The translations under genes and the position numbers were made by a program. From positions 1 through 18,030 of the forward strand of contig DATKCK010000104.1 of NCBI GenBank assembly GCA_035513215.1: a stretch of 18,030 nt of DNA, read 5' to 3'. This DNA comes from DATCZB01 sp035513215. Its GTDB lineage: Bacteria; Pseudomonadota; Gammaproteobacteria; Steroidobacterales; Rariloculaceae. Shown one piece after another: positions 8,102-15,330 of the stretch. The first letter of the stretch is position 1. Every line of letters starts with the position of its first letter. The notes beneath the pieces were generated by a model. The model had not been told where the DNA came from and made no database searches. It saw only the letters and a list, made by a program, of their open reading frames with translations.

Positions 8102-9213
8102 GGCGGCTCCGAGGACTCGACGCCGGTGCGCCAGGCCGGCGTGAATACGAGGCCGGGCTCGCTGTCGACGCGCAGCAGCCGGCCGTCCAGCGTCAGGAGC
8201 CGCGCGAGCTGATCGTCGTCTCCTCTCGCCGCGACGCGCAGAACGAGGTCGTCGCCCGCGATCGAGTCCGGGACCGCCGATTCGACGATGCTGAGCGAGC
8301 TCAGCACGTCGACCACTCGCCAGTCCGTCCAGCTTCGAATGCCCCTGATCGTGACCCAGGTCATTCGCGCGCCGCCGATCGTCGTGTACTGGGCGGCGAA
8401 CTCGTCCGCGAGCCAGTCGATGCCCATGCGCGCCCGCGGGGTCGTAAGCGTCTCGCGCTGCTCGCCGCGTCGAACCGTCCAGTGCACCTCGGTGCCGAGC
8501 TCGGTCCCGACGACCCGTGCAATCAGGATGGCCCCGACATCGTAACGCTCGGCGGCTCTTTCGACGAAGGGATCGAACGCGCCCCAAACGTCGGCGAAAC
8601 GAACGTACATTCGATCCTCGGCGTCGAGCTCGGGCAGCACGAGCGGCAGGCCGCGCTCGTCAGCCGCCCTCAGTATCTCGCGCGTGATTTCGTCGAAAAG
8701 ATCGCGGGCTTCGGCCGACAGCGGCTGGGATGGGACGCCGGCGACAGCCCCGGCACGCAAGGGCGGCGCCCGATCGTCGGCCATCAGCTCGGCGCGCTCG
8801 CCGTTGCCGAAGTCCGCGGCCAGCCAGAGCAGCGTGGCCGGCCGTTCCTCGCCCCAGATCGGCATATTGAGGCGCGTCAGCGCCTGGTTGACCTCGAAGG
8901 CATTGAAGCTGACGCGAACCTCGTTACCCCGCAGGTTGTCGTAGCCGGCGAAGTAGCGTCCGCCGGCATTGTCGATGAGCTCGCGCAGCTCGGGATAGGC
9001 CGCGGCCTGTTGCCGGCCCGTGATGCGGGTCAAGAGGAGCGTCATGCCGCGGCGAATGGCGTCGGCCCGCACGTCCCGGGCCTCGGTGTCGGGCGCCACG
9101 GAAACGGTGTAAAGCTCACCGAAAGTCGCAGCCTGCGCTACCTGGCTCAGGATGAGACAAAAAAATGCAGTCGCAAAAAAGCGACGCCAACGTTCTGTAA
9201 GATCATGTTTCAC
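8098..9213 (-). CDS. DUF2066 domain-containing exported protein
   Basis: This conserved protein of unknown function is recognised by its position between purM and hda and by family-like sequence. From the GTG at 9213 it is 371 residues. It begins with a signal peptide (basic MKHDLTERWRR, hydrophobic FFATAFFCLILSQ, likely cleavage after AQA at residue 28), then ATFGELYTVSV and a block with RRGMTLLLTRITG typical of DUF2066. I see no catalytic motif. The frame is open to 9357, but the signal peptide and the divergent purM start at 9236 support the GTG at 9213. A perfect TATAAT lies about 10 bases upstream, so the transcript may be nearly leaderless. The stop overlaps the next gene's ATG. Confidence 0.85.
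   Translation of the reverse strand: MKHDLTERWRRFFATAFFCLILSQVAQAATFGELYTVSVAPDTEARDVRADAIRRGMTLLLTRITGRQQAAAYPELRELIDNAGGRYFAGYDNLRGNEVRVSFNAFEVNQALTRLNMPIWGEERPATLLWLAADFGNGERAELMADDRAPPLRAGAVAGVPSQPLSAEARDLFDEITREILRAADERGLPLVLPELDAEDRMYVRFADVWGAFDPFVERAAERYDVGAILIARVVGTELGTEVHWTVRRGEQRETLTTPRARMGIDWLADEFAAQYTTIGGARMTWVTIRGIRSWTDWRVVDVLSSLSIVESAVPDSIAGDDLVLRVAARGDDDQLARLLTLDGRLLRVDSEPGLVFTPAWRTGVESSEPP
9170..9185. repeat. Short inverted repeat GTCGC-A6-GCGAC
   Basis: A perfect 5-bp stem with a six-A loop lies within the first codons of the DUF2066 gene, over its signal peptide, and upstream of purM. It could form a small hairpin or be a protein site, but it also simply encodes part of the signal sequence region. 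Confidence 0.3.
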
Positions 9214-9221
9214 GTTCGAAG

Positions 9222-9228
9222 TATTATA
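9222..9228. promoter_or_regulatory. Shared, near-palindromic -10 element between purM and DUF2066 genes
   Basis: The 22-bp gap between two divergent GTG starts contains GTATTATAC. The reverse strand reads a perfect TATAAT (bases 9228-9223) facing the DUF2066 gene. The forward strand reads TATTAT (9222-9227, 5 of 6) facing purM. No convincing -35 is found for either direction. Predicted starts of transcription would fall within a few bases of each GTG, implying near-leaderless mRNAs. Confidence 0.45.
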
Positions 9229-9235
9229 CCGCTCC

Positions 9236-10270
9236 GTGACCAGCCGGCCCGACAAGGAACTCACATACAAGGCCGCGGGCGTGGATATCGACGCCGGCGA
9301 GGCGCTCGTCGAACGGATCGGGCCTGCCGTCGCTGCAACGCGGCGGCCCGAGGTCATCGGCGGGCTGGGCGGCTTCGGGGGTCTTTTCAGAGTGCCGTCG
9401 GGCTATCGTTCTCCGGTGCTCGTCTCCGGCACCGACGGCGTCGGAACGAAACTGAAGCTTGCGATCGACTACGACGCCCACGACACGATCGGCATCGATC
9501 TCGTTGCGATGTGCGCCAACGACGTCGTCGTCTCGGGCGCCGAACCTATGTTCTTCCTCGACTACTACGTCACGCCGAAGCTCGACGTCGACACGGCCGC
9601 GCGCGTCGTCGCCGGCATCGCGGCGGGCTGCAAGCTCGCCGGCGCGTCTCTGATCGGCGGTGAGACGGCGGAGCATCCGGGCATGCATGCGCCGGGAGAG
9701 TACGATCTCGCGGGCTTTTGCGTCGGCATCGTCGAAGAGGATTCGATCATCAGCGGGCGGGATATCGTCGCTGGCGACAGCGTCATCGGGCTCGCATCGT
9801 CGGGACCGCACTCCAACGGCTACTCGCTGATCAGAAAGGTGCTGGCGCAGCGGCCCGAAGACGCCGAGATGCCGATCGGCGGACGCCGGCTCATCGAGCT
9901 CCTGCTCGAGCCGACGCGTATCTATGTGCGTTCGGTGCTGCGCGCTCACCGGGCGCACGGGCTGAAGGGGATAGCCCACATCACGGGCGGCGGCCTCATC
10001 GAGAATATCCCGCGCGTGCTGCCCGACGGCCTCGGCGTCGTGCTCGAGCGCGGCCGCTGGGAAGCTTCGCCCGTGTTCGACTGGCTCGAGGACGCGGGCG
10101 TCGCCACGCCCGAGATGCACCGCAGCTTCAACTGTGGCATCGGCATGGTCGTCATCGTCGATGCAGCCAAAGTCGACGACGTCGTGGCGGAGCTCGAGCG
10201 TGAGGGCGAGACGGCGATGCCGATCGGCTCGGTCGTTGAAACGTCGGGACCGCGCGTCGAGATCGTTTAA
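9236..10270 (+). CDS. purM: Phosphoribosylformylglycinamidine cyclo-ligase (AIR synthetase)
   Basis: This enzyme closes the imidazole ring to give aminoimidazole ribonucleotide, step five of purine biosynthesis, using ATP. The 344 residues match the family length. YKAAGVDIDAGEALVERI (from 11), GGFGGLF (45-51), SGTDGVGTKLK (64-74), the GIDLVAMCANDV block (86-97) and the later GGETAEHPGMH and HSNGYSLIRK blocks are diagnostic of PurM. I chose the GTG at 9236 because it gives the normal N-terminus. The ORF opening upstream at 9152 would overlap the DUF2066 gene. No Shine-Dalgarno is visible. A -10-like TATTAT ends about nine bases before the GTG. Usually purN follows purM; here a DUF3108 gene follows 9 bp later instead. 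Confidence 0.96.
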   Translation: MTSRPDKELTYKAAGVDIDAGEALVERIGPAVAATRRPEVIGGLGGFGGLFRVPSGYRSPVLVSGTDGVGTKLKLAIDYDAHDTIGIDLVAMCANDVVVSGAEPMFFLDYYVTPKLDVDTAARVVAGIAAGCKLAGASLIGGETAEHPGMHAPGEYDLAGFCVGIVEEDSIISGRDIVAGDSVIGLASSGPHSNGYSLIRKVLAQRPEDAEMPIGGRRLIELLLEPTRIYVRSVLRAHRAHGLKGIAHITGGGLIENIPRVLPDGLGVVLERGRWEASPVFDWLEDAGVATPEMHRSFNCGIGMVVIVDAAKVDDVVAELEREGETAMPIGSVVETSGPRVEIV

Positions 10271-10279
10271 GATGATCTG

Positions 10280-11038
10280 ATGAAACGCTCGACTGCCAGG
10301 CTCATGCTGCTCGCGGGGCTCGGGCTCGCTGGCTTGGCGGGCCTTACCGCGGAGCCGGGCGCGATCGTCGAATACACGGCCGAATACGAGGTACGCAACG
10401 ACGGCCGGCACGTCGCGAATGCCGAGTTTCGGGTCGCCCGCATCGAGAGCGGGACCTTCGTCTTCACCTCGTCGGCGCGCGCCCGCGGCCTTTTGCGCAT
10501 GATCCGTCCCCACCCGGCCGTCGAGCAAAGCGAATTTCGCCTTGGCGACGATGGGATCGTCCCGAACGGCTTTCGCTACGAGGACGGCAGCCGCAAGGGC
10601 GAAGACAATTTCGCCGTCGAGTTCGACCGCGGCGCCGGCGAGGTGCGGGTCACGGGTCCGTCGACCAACCTGACCGAGCCGCTCGAACGCGGACTGCTCG
10701 ACCGCGGCAGTCTTCAGGTCGCCCTGATGCGCGACCTCGCGGCCTGCCGTCTGCCGGGACCCTACCGCTACATCGACGACGACGGGATCAGGGAGTACCG
10801 CTACGAGCGTCTCGAGGATCTTGCAACGGGAACGGGCATCGGAACGCTCGACACGGTGCGATTTGCGCAGCGAAGAGAAGGCTCTTCGCGCGAGATGATT
10901 CTATGGCTCGCGCCCGAGCTCGGGTTTCTTCCCGTTCGCATCGAGCAGATTCGCAACGGCGAGCTCGACACGAGCTTCGCCCTCGAGAACGTCGCCGGGA
11001 TTGCGCGCGAAGCTTCGGCCTGCTCAGGTTTTCGGTAA
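10280..11038 (+). CDS. DUF3108 domain-containing exported protein
   Basis: This 252-residue protein of unknown function has an N-terminal signal peptide (MKRSTARLMLLAGLGLAGLAG, likely cut near LTA at residue 24). The body has the DUF3108 pattern: YTAEYEVRNDGRHVANAEF near 32-50, many beta-strand-like stretches, and the C-terminal LGFLPVRIEQIRNGE (220-234) that is a hallmark of the family. It is predicted to be periplasmic; I see no enzymatic motif. It starts 9 bp after purM and is probably co-transcribed. In Pseudomonas the DUF3108 gene follows purM-purN, and purN is missing here. Its last 15 bases overlap the convergent dcd gene. Confidence 0.85.
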   Translation: MKRSTARLMLLAGLGLAGLAGLTAEPGAIVEYTAEYEVRNDGRHVANAEFRVARIESGTFVFTSSARARGLLRMIRPHPAVEQSEFRLGDDGIVPNGFRYEDGSRKGEDNFAVEFDRGAGEVRVTGPSTNLTEPLERGLLDRGSLQVALMRDLAACRLPGPYRYIDDDGIREYRYERLEDLATGTGIGTLDTVRFAQRREGSSREMILWLAPELGFLPVRIEQIRNGELDTSFALENVAGIAREASACSGFR

Positions 11039-11590
11039 GGTCACGCCGCGCTGGCCCTGGTACTTGCCGCCGCGATCGGCATAGCTCGTCTCGCAGGGGT
11101 CGTCCGACTCGAAGAAAATCATCTGCGCAACGCCCTCGTTGGCGTAGATTTTCGCCGGCAGCGGCGTCGTGTTCGAGAATTCCAGCGTGACATGGCCTTC
11201 CCACTCGGGCTCGAGCGGCGTGACGTTGACGATGATTCCACAGCGCGCATAAGTGGACTTGCCGAGACAGATCGTCAGCACGTTGCGAGGGATTCGAAAG
11301 TACTCGACGGTACTCGCGAGCGCGAAAGAGTTCGGCGGGATGATGCAGACATTGCTGTGCACGTCGACGAAGCTCGATTCGTCGAAGCGCTTCGGGTCGA
11401 CGATGGCCGAGTTTATGTTGGTGAAGATCTTGAACTCGGGCGCGCAACGCACATCGTAACCGTAGCTCGAGGTGCCGTAGGAAATGATGCGATCGCCGTC
11501 GACCTCGCGCATCTGTCCCGGCTCGAACGGCTCGATCAAGCCGTGCTCCTCGGACATTCGCCGAATCCATCGATCCGAACGTATCGTCAT
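11024..11590 (-). CDS. dcd: dCTP deaminase
   Basis: This enzyme deaminates dCTP to dUTP, supplying dUMP for thymidylate synthesis. The 188-residue protein is almost word-for-word the Pseudomonas type: SSYGYDVRCAPEFKIFTNIN (41-60), IIPPNSFAL, VEYFRIPRNVLTICLGKSTYARCG, and EWEGHVTLEFSNTT. Key residues are K111, S112 and R116 of the KSTYAR loop, the catalytic Glu137 in TLEF, and the nucleotide contacts Y170, K177 and Q181 near the end. The ATG at 11590 overlaps the TGA of apbC (ATGA). The apbC-dcd pair is conserved in Pseudomonas. The 3' end overlaps the DUF3108 gene by 15 bp. Confidence 0.97.
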   Translation of the reverse strand: MTIRSDRWIRRMSEEHGLIEPFEPGQMREVDGDRIISYGTSSYGYDVRCAPEFKIFTNINSAIVDPKRFDESSFVDVHSNVCIIPPNSFALASTVEYFRIPRNVLTICLGKSTYARCGIIVNVTPLEPEWEGHVTLEFSNTTPLPAKIYANEGVAQMIFFESDDPCETSYADRGGKYQGQRGVTLPKT

Positions 11591-12684
11591 GCCTTGCTCT
11601 CGACCGTCACCTTGGGGAAGAGGTGGCTGTAGTCACGCCCCGTTGCGGCAAGCTCACCGGCAATGCGAAGCGCGGTGCCCCGAAACGCCTTCGCCACGGC
11701 GCCGTCGGGATCCGCAACGATCGTCGGATTGCCCGTGTCCGTCTGCTCGCCGACGGCACGTTGCAGCGGCAACGAGCCGAGCAATGGCAAATCGTACTCG
11801 CCGGCGAGAACCGACCCGCCGCCGCTGCCGAAAATAGGCTCTTCGTGACCGCATTCGCTGCAGACGTGCGTGCCCATGTTCTCGACGACGCCGAGAACGG
11901 GGAGACTAACCTTGCGAAAGAGATCGATCCCTTTGCGCGCATCGGAAAGGGCGATGTCCTGGGGCGTCGTCACGATGACGGCGCCGCTGACTGGAACCTT
12001 CTGCGCCAGCGTGAGCTGGATGTCGCCGGTGCCGGGCGGCATATCGACGACGAGATAGTCGAGCTCGCCCCAATCCGTTTGCGTCAGCATCTGATTCAAT
12101 GCCGAGGTCACCATCGGTCCGCGCCAGGCGACGGCTTGCCGATCCTCGACGAGGAAACCGATCGACATGACGGAGATGCCATGGGCGCGGAGCGGCTTGA
12201 GCGTCTTGCCATCGACGGTTTCGGGCCGCTGCCCCATCAGCCCCAGAATCCTGGGCTGGCTCGGCCCGTAGACGTCGGCATCGAGAATGCCGACGCGGGC
12301 GCCGCCCTCCTTCAGCGCGAGCGCGACGTTCGAGGCGACGGTCGACTTGCCGACCCCGCCCTTACCCGAGGCGATCGCGAGAACGTTCCGGATTCCGGGC
12401 AGCGCCTTGACGCCGGGCTGGACCGCGTGCGCCGCCACCCGCCACGAGAGATCGATCCTGACTGGCCGCGCGAGGTCGAGCGGCGCGAGCGCCGCATCGA
12501 GACGCGCCTTGAGCTCTTCGCGGATGGAATCTATCGGAAACCCGCAACTTATGGCGATCCTATACTCAGTCTCATTCGCCTCGATCGAAAAAGTCGTGCC
12601 GCCCGTCCCGAGCGGACGGTCCGTCTCGCGCACGATGAACTCGGCAAGTGTTCGCTCGAGGGCACTTTGATCGGCGTCGGCCAT
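11587..12684 (-). CDS. apbC: Mrp/ApbC-type iron-sulfur cluster carrier ATPase
   Basis: This P-loop ATPase carries and transfers [4Fe-4S] clusters to apoproteins, acting as a dimer with a cluster bridged by a CxxC pair. From the ATG at 12684 it has 365 residues. An N-terminal domain comes first (about 1-90), then the deviant Walker A GKGGVGKST (107-115), DADVYGPSQPR (135-145), VVDMPPGTGD (212-221) and the cluster cysteines C275 and C278 in VCSECGHEEPIFG. The frame is open to 12750, but those extra residues are not family-like and the TACAAT -10 candidate lies within them. It is coupled to dcd by an ATGA overlap. In Pseudomonas metG lies beside it; here a HEAT-kinase operon takes that place. 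Confidence 0.95.
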   Translation of the reverse strand: MADADQSALERTLAEFIVRETDRPLGTGGTTFSIEANETEYRIAISCGFPIDSIREELKARLDAALAPLDLARPVRIDLSWRVAAHAVQPGVKALPGIRNVLAIASGKGGVGKSTVASNVALALKEGGARVGILDADVYGPSQPRILGLMGQRPETVDGKTLKPLRAHGISVMSIGFLVEDRQAVAWRGPMVTSALNQMLTQTDWGELDYLVVDMPPGTGDIQLTLAQKVPVSGAVIVTTPQDIALSDARKGIDLFRKVSLPVLGVVENMGTHVCSECGHEEPIFGSGGGSVLAGEYDLPLLGSLPLQRAVGEQTDTGNPTIVADPDGAVAKAFRGTALRIAGELAATGRDYSHLFPKVTVESKA

Positions 12685-12711
12685 CGAATTCTGCAGGTTA
12701 GGGGGCGCGCC

Positions 12712-12717
12712 ATTGTA
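12712..12717 (-). promoter_or_regulatory. Candidate -10 box for apbC-dcd
   Basis: The reverse strand reads TACAAT here (5 of 6 to TATAAT), about 28 bases upstream of the chosen apbC ATG. No good -35 match is found at normal spacing. The position fits a short leader of about 20 nt and supports the shorter apbC start. This is pattern matching only. Confidence 0.4.
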
Positions 12718-12796
12718 CAGCACGCCGAAACCGAGGAACCCGAGGCCCAACGCCGCCTCAGGCTGTGATCCAGGTTACGTTTTGCCGGAACCCGTG

Positions 12797-12805
12797 TGGC
12801 ATAAT
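12797..12805 (+). promoter_or_regulatory. Extended -10 promoter for the HEAT-kinase/pilT operon
   Basis: The plus strand reads TGGCATAAT, an extended -10 element (TG-n plus CATAAT, 5 of 6 to consensus). No good -35 lies at normal spacing, which extended -10 promoters tolerate. Transcription would start near 12812, giving a leader of about 54 nt before the ATG at 12866. The leader contains a T7 run (12822-12828) and a 13-bp dyad. It lies in the only sizeable gap between divergent apbC and the kinase gene. Confidence 0.5.
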
Positions 12806-12840
12806 CGCCGTGTTTGCGCGCTTTTTTTCTACGAGGATTC

Positions 12841-12853
12841 CGGTCCAGGACCG
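12841..12853. repeat. 13-bp dyad in the leader of the kinase operon
   Basis: CGGTCCAGGACCG is perfectly self-complementary around its central A. It lies between the predicted transcription start and the kinase ATG, ending 12 bases before it, so it could be an operator or a small RNA hairpin near the ribosome entry site. No clear Shine-Dalgarno is otherwise visible. Confidence 0.45.
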
Positions 12854-12865
12854 CACCCCGGGCTG

Positions 12866-15328
12866 ATGAATTTCATTACCGGATTTCAGGCTGATCGGTT
12901 GATTTCGCAAATCGCGGAGCAATCCGATCCGAAGTCTCCTGCTGCCCAGAAGGCGTTTGCCAAGCTCGGGAAGCTGGGATCCAGCGCCGTGCCCAAGATT
13001 CTCGAGGCGCTCGGCTCGGCCGACAAGCAGCAAACGGCCGAATATGTAGACCTCCTAAGCAAGCTCACGAACGATAAGACCCTGATGGCGGTCGCCCGCG
13101 GCCTCGCCAACACGGACCCGCGCACGATCGCCGGCACGGCCTGGGCGTTATCGAGCAGCAAGAGCTACAACATCAATCGCCTCGCCGAGCTCTTGAGCGA
13201 GGACGAGTACTCGAAGTCCGCCATCATCGAAGTCCTGACGGCCCACCGCAAGCGCCTCAATGTCCGCCAGCTGCTGGCACAGATCTACTACCTCCAGCCG
13301 GCCGAGAAGAACGCAGTGTTCAAGCTCCTGAACGAGATCGTGACCGCCGAGCTCGTGCCGGACCTCTTGTCGCGAATGGACGGCAAGGACCCCGTCGTCA
13401 GGATGCATCTGATCGATTTGCTGTCGCGATTCGAAACGCCGGAGGTGCACCGTGCCTTGCAGGACGCGCTCAAGGATCCGAACAAGCTGGTACGGCAGTC
13501 TGCGCTCGTCAGCCTCTCGCGCATGAAGGCCAATATCGATCTCGGCATGGTCGCGAGCCTGCTGCTGGATACCGACGTCGATGTGATCAACAAGGCGATC
13601 GACGTGATCATTCATATCAACAATCCCGAGACCGTCAAGTATCTGCTGCCGGCCATGAAATCCGAGAACGAATTCTCGCGCCGCGCGGCAGTCGAGGTGC
13701 TGAACGAGATCGGCACCACGGCCAGCGTCAAGTATCTGCTCGAAGCCGTGGCCGACGAGGACTGGTGGGTTCGCTCGCGCGCCTCGGATGCGCTCGCGCG
13801 TATCGGCGGCGAGAAGGTCGTCGCCGCGGTCCTCGAGCTCGTCAAGGACAAGGACGAGGACATACGGCGCGCAGCGATCGAGATCCTCGTCACCTGCGGC
13901 GACAAGCGCGCCGTCGATCGCCTCCAGGAAGCGACCAGGGACCCCGACTGGTGGGTCAGCGAGCGCGCTGCCGACGCGCTCGCCGGGATCGGCGACAAGA
14001 AGGCCCTTCCGGCGATCCAGGCCATGATCGACCGAAATGACCGGTCGCTACCGGTTGCGATCAGAGCACTCGGTCAGCTGGGCGACATCAGTCACCTGCC
14101 CCAGGTCGCGGCCTTTCTGAAACGCCCCGAAAAAGAAGTCCGCATCGCCGCGATCGAGTCCCTCGGCAATCTGACCGACGATGCGAACGGCGAAGTCGTC
14201 CGGGCACATATCCAGCAGGCCACGGAAGGACAGGAAGAGACCGTCATTCGGGCCGCATCGCGTGTGTTCCAGAAGCTCGACGGGCGCGCCGGTCAAAGCG
14301 GCCGGTACACGCAAACGGCGACGGCCTTCGGCTCGACGCCGAAACCGATGCGCGCGCCAGCGGCAAGGGCTCAGAATCCGCCAGCGATGGAAACGCAGCG
14401 AATCTCCGCTTCGGCCAGCACGCTGCTGCTCGACGACGTCGACATCAGCGAGGTCACTCAGCAGTCCCGCGGCACCAAGGCGCTCGATCTCGCCGCCCTG
14501 CAACCCGGCGACATCATCGAGGGGCGCTACAAGTTCATCGAGAAGATCGGTAAAGGTGCCTTCGGCACCGTCGTTCTCGTCGAGGACACGGTGGTCGACG
14601 ACAGGCTGATCCTGAAGTTCTTGAACCCCAACGTCGCCTCCGACGAAGAGATGATGAAGCGGTTCGTGCACGAGCTGCGCTACTCGCGCAAGATCACGCA
14701 CAAGAACGTCATCCGCATCTACGACTTCCTCTATATCAGCGGCGGCTACGCGATCTCGATGGAGTACTTCCCGTCGCATACACTCGGCACCGAAATCGCG
14801 AACGAGAAGCCGATGAATACAAAGAAGGCAGTCGGATACGCGATCGACATTTGCACGGGCATGCAGATCGCTCACCAGCAGGGCATCATTCATCGCGACC
14901 TTAAGCCCGCGAACATTCTGATCGACGACTCCGGGCTTCTGAAGATCGTGGACTTCGGCGTCGCGGCGGCGGCAAAAAGCGGCGACACGCAGCTCACGAA
15001 GACCGGTTATGTGATCGGGTCACCAAAATACATGGCGCCGGAGCAGATCCTCGGCAAGAAGGTCGACGAACGCGCCGATATCTATAGCCTGGGCGTCATT
15101 CTTTATGAGATGCTCGCCGGCCAGCCGCCTTACAGCAGAGGTGATCACATGGCCGTCATGTATCAGCACGTGCAGGGCAAGGCCGCGCCGATCAGAGAGC
15201 TCAATCCGAACCTGCCGGATGAGCTCGTCGAGGTGGTCGAGCACGCGATGCAGGTCGAAAAGACCAAGCGCTTCGACGGGATGGATGAGCTTCGATCGGC
15301 GCTCGAGCGCGTGATAGCGACGCTCTAG
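12866..15328 (+). CDS. HEAT-repeat protein fused to a Ser/Thr protein kinase
   Basis: This 820-residue protein has no signal peptide or membrane segment, so it is predicted cytoplasmic. Residues ~20-470 are alpha-helical HEAT/PBS-lyase-like repeats. The clearest units have a ~31-residue period, with paired DWWV motifs at 299 and 361. A Ser/Thr/Pro/Ala-rich linker (~475-545) joins a complete Hanks-type kinase domain (~555-815). Kinase landmarks are the glycine loop GKGAFG (562-567), Lys584, Glu603, HRDLKPAN (676-683, catalytic D678), DFG (696-698) and APE (724-726). The activation segment has T708, T711 and T713. All catalytic residues are intact, so an active kinase is expected; the substrate is unknown. 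The ATG at 12866 starts the natural N-terminus, although the frame is open to 12713. Its TAG lies 2 bp before the first pilT-like gene. Confidence 0.9.
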   Translation: MNFITGFQADRLISQIAEQSDPKSPAAQKAFAKLGKLGSSAVPKILEALGSADKQQTAEYVDLLSKLTNDKTLMAVARGLANTDPRTIAGTAWALSSSKSYNINRLAELLSEDEYSKSAIIEVLTAHRKRLNVRQLLAQIYYLQPAEKNAVFKLLNEIVTAELVPDLLSRMDGKDPVVRMHLIDLLSRFETPEVHRALQDALKDPNKLVRQSALVSLSRMKANIDLGMVASLLLDTDVDVINKAIDVIIHINNPETVKYLLPAMKSENEFSRRAAVEVLNEIGTTASVKYLLEAVADEDWWVRSRASDALARIGGEKVVAAVLELVKDKDEDIRRAAIEILVTCGDKRAVDRLQEATRDPDWWVSERAADALAGIGDKKALPAIQAMIDRNDRSLPVAIRALGQLGDISHLPQVAAFLKRPEKEVRIAAIESLGNLTDDANGEVVRAHIQQATEGQEETVIRAASRVFQKLDGRAGQSGRYTQTATAFGSTPKPMRAPAARAQNPPAMETQRISASASTLLLDDVDISEVTQQSRGTKALDLAALQPGDIIEGRYKFIEKIGKGAFGTVVLVEDTVVDDRLILKFLNPNVASDEEMMKRFVHELRYSRKITHKNVIRIYDFLYISGGYAISMEYFPSHTLGTEIANEKPMNTKKAVGYAIDICTGMQIAHQQGIIHRDLKPANILIDDSGLLKIVDFGVAAAAKSGDTQLTKTGYVIGSPKYMAPEQILGKKVDERADIYSLGVILYEMLAGQPPYSRGDHMAVMYQHVQGKAAPIRELNPNLPDELVEVVEHAMQVEKTKRFDGMDELRSALERVIATL

Positions 15329-15330
15329 CG

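Noticed and set aside
9224..10528. A 434-residue minus-strand frame opposite purM
   Set aside because: It has low-complexity Asp/Arg/His-rich composition, no family motifs, and overlaps a certain gene.
11623..12768. A 381-residue plus-strand frame opposite apbC
   Set aside because: It is an antisense shadow; the minus-strand frame has the P-loop and CxxC motifs of Mrp/ApbC.
12810..12830. GC-rich stretch followed by seven T bases in the kinase leader, considered as an attenuator
   Set aside because: Only about three base pairs can form before the T-run, too weak for a terminator hairpin.
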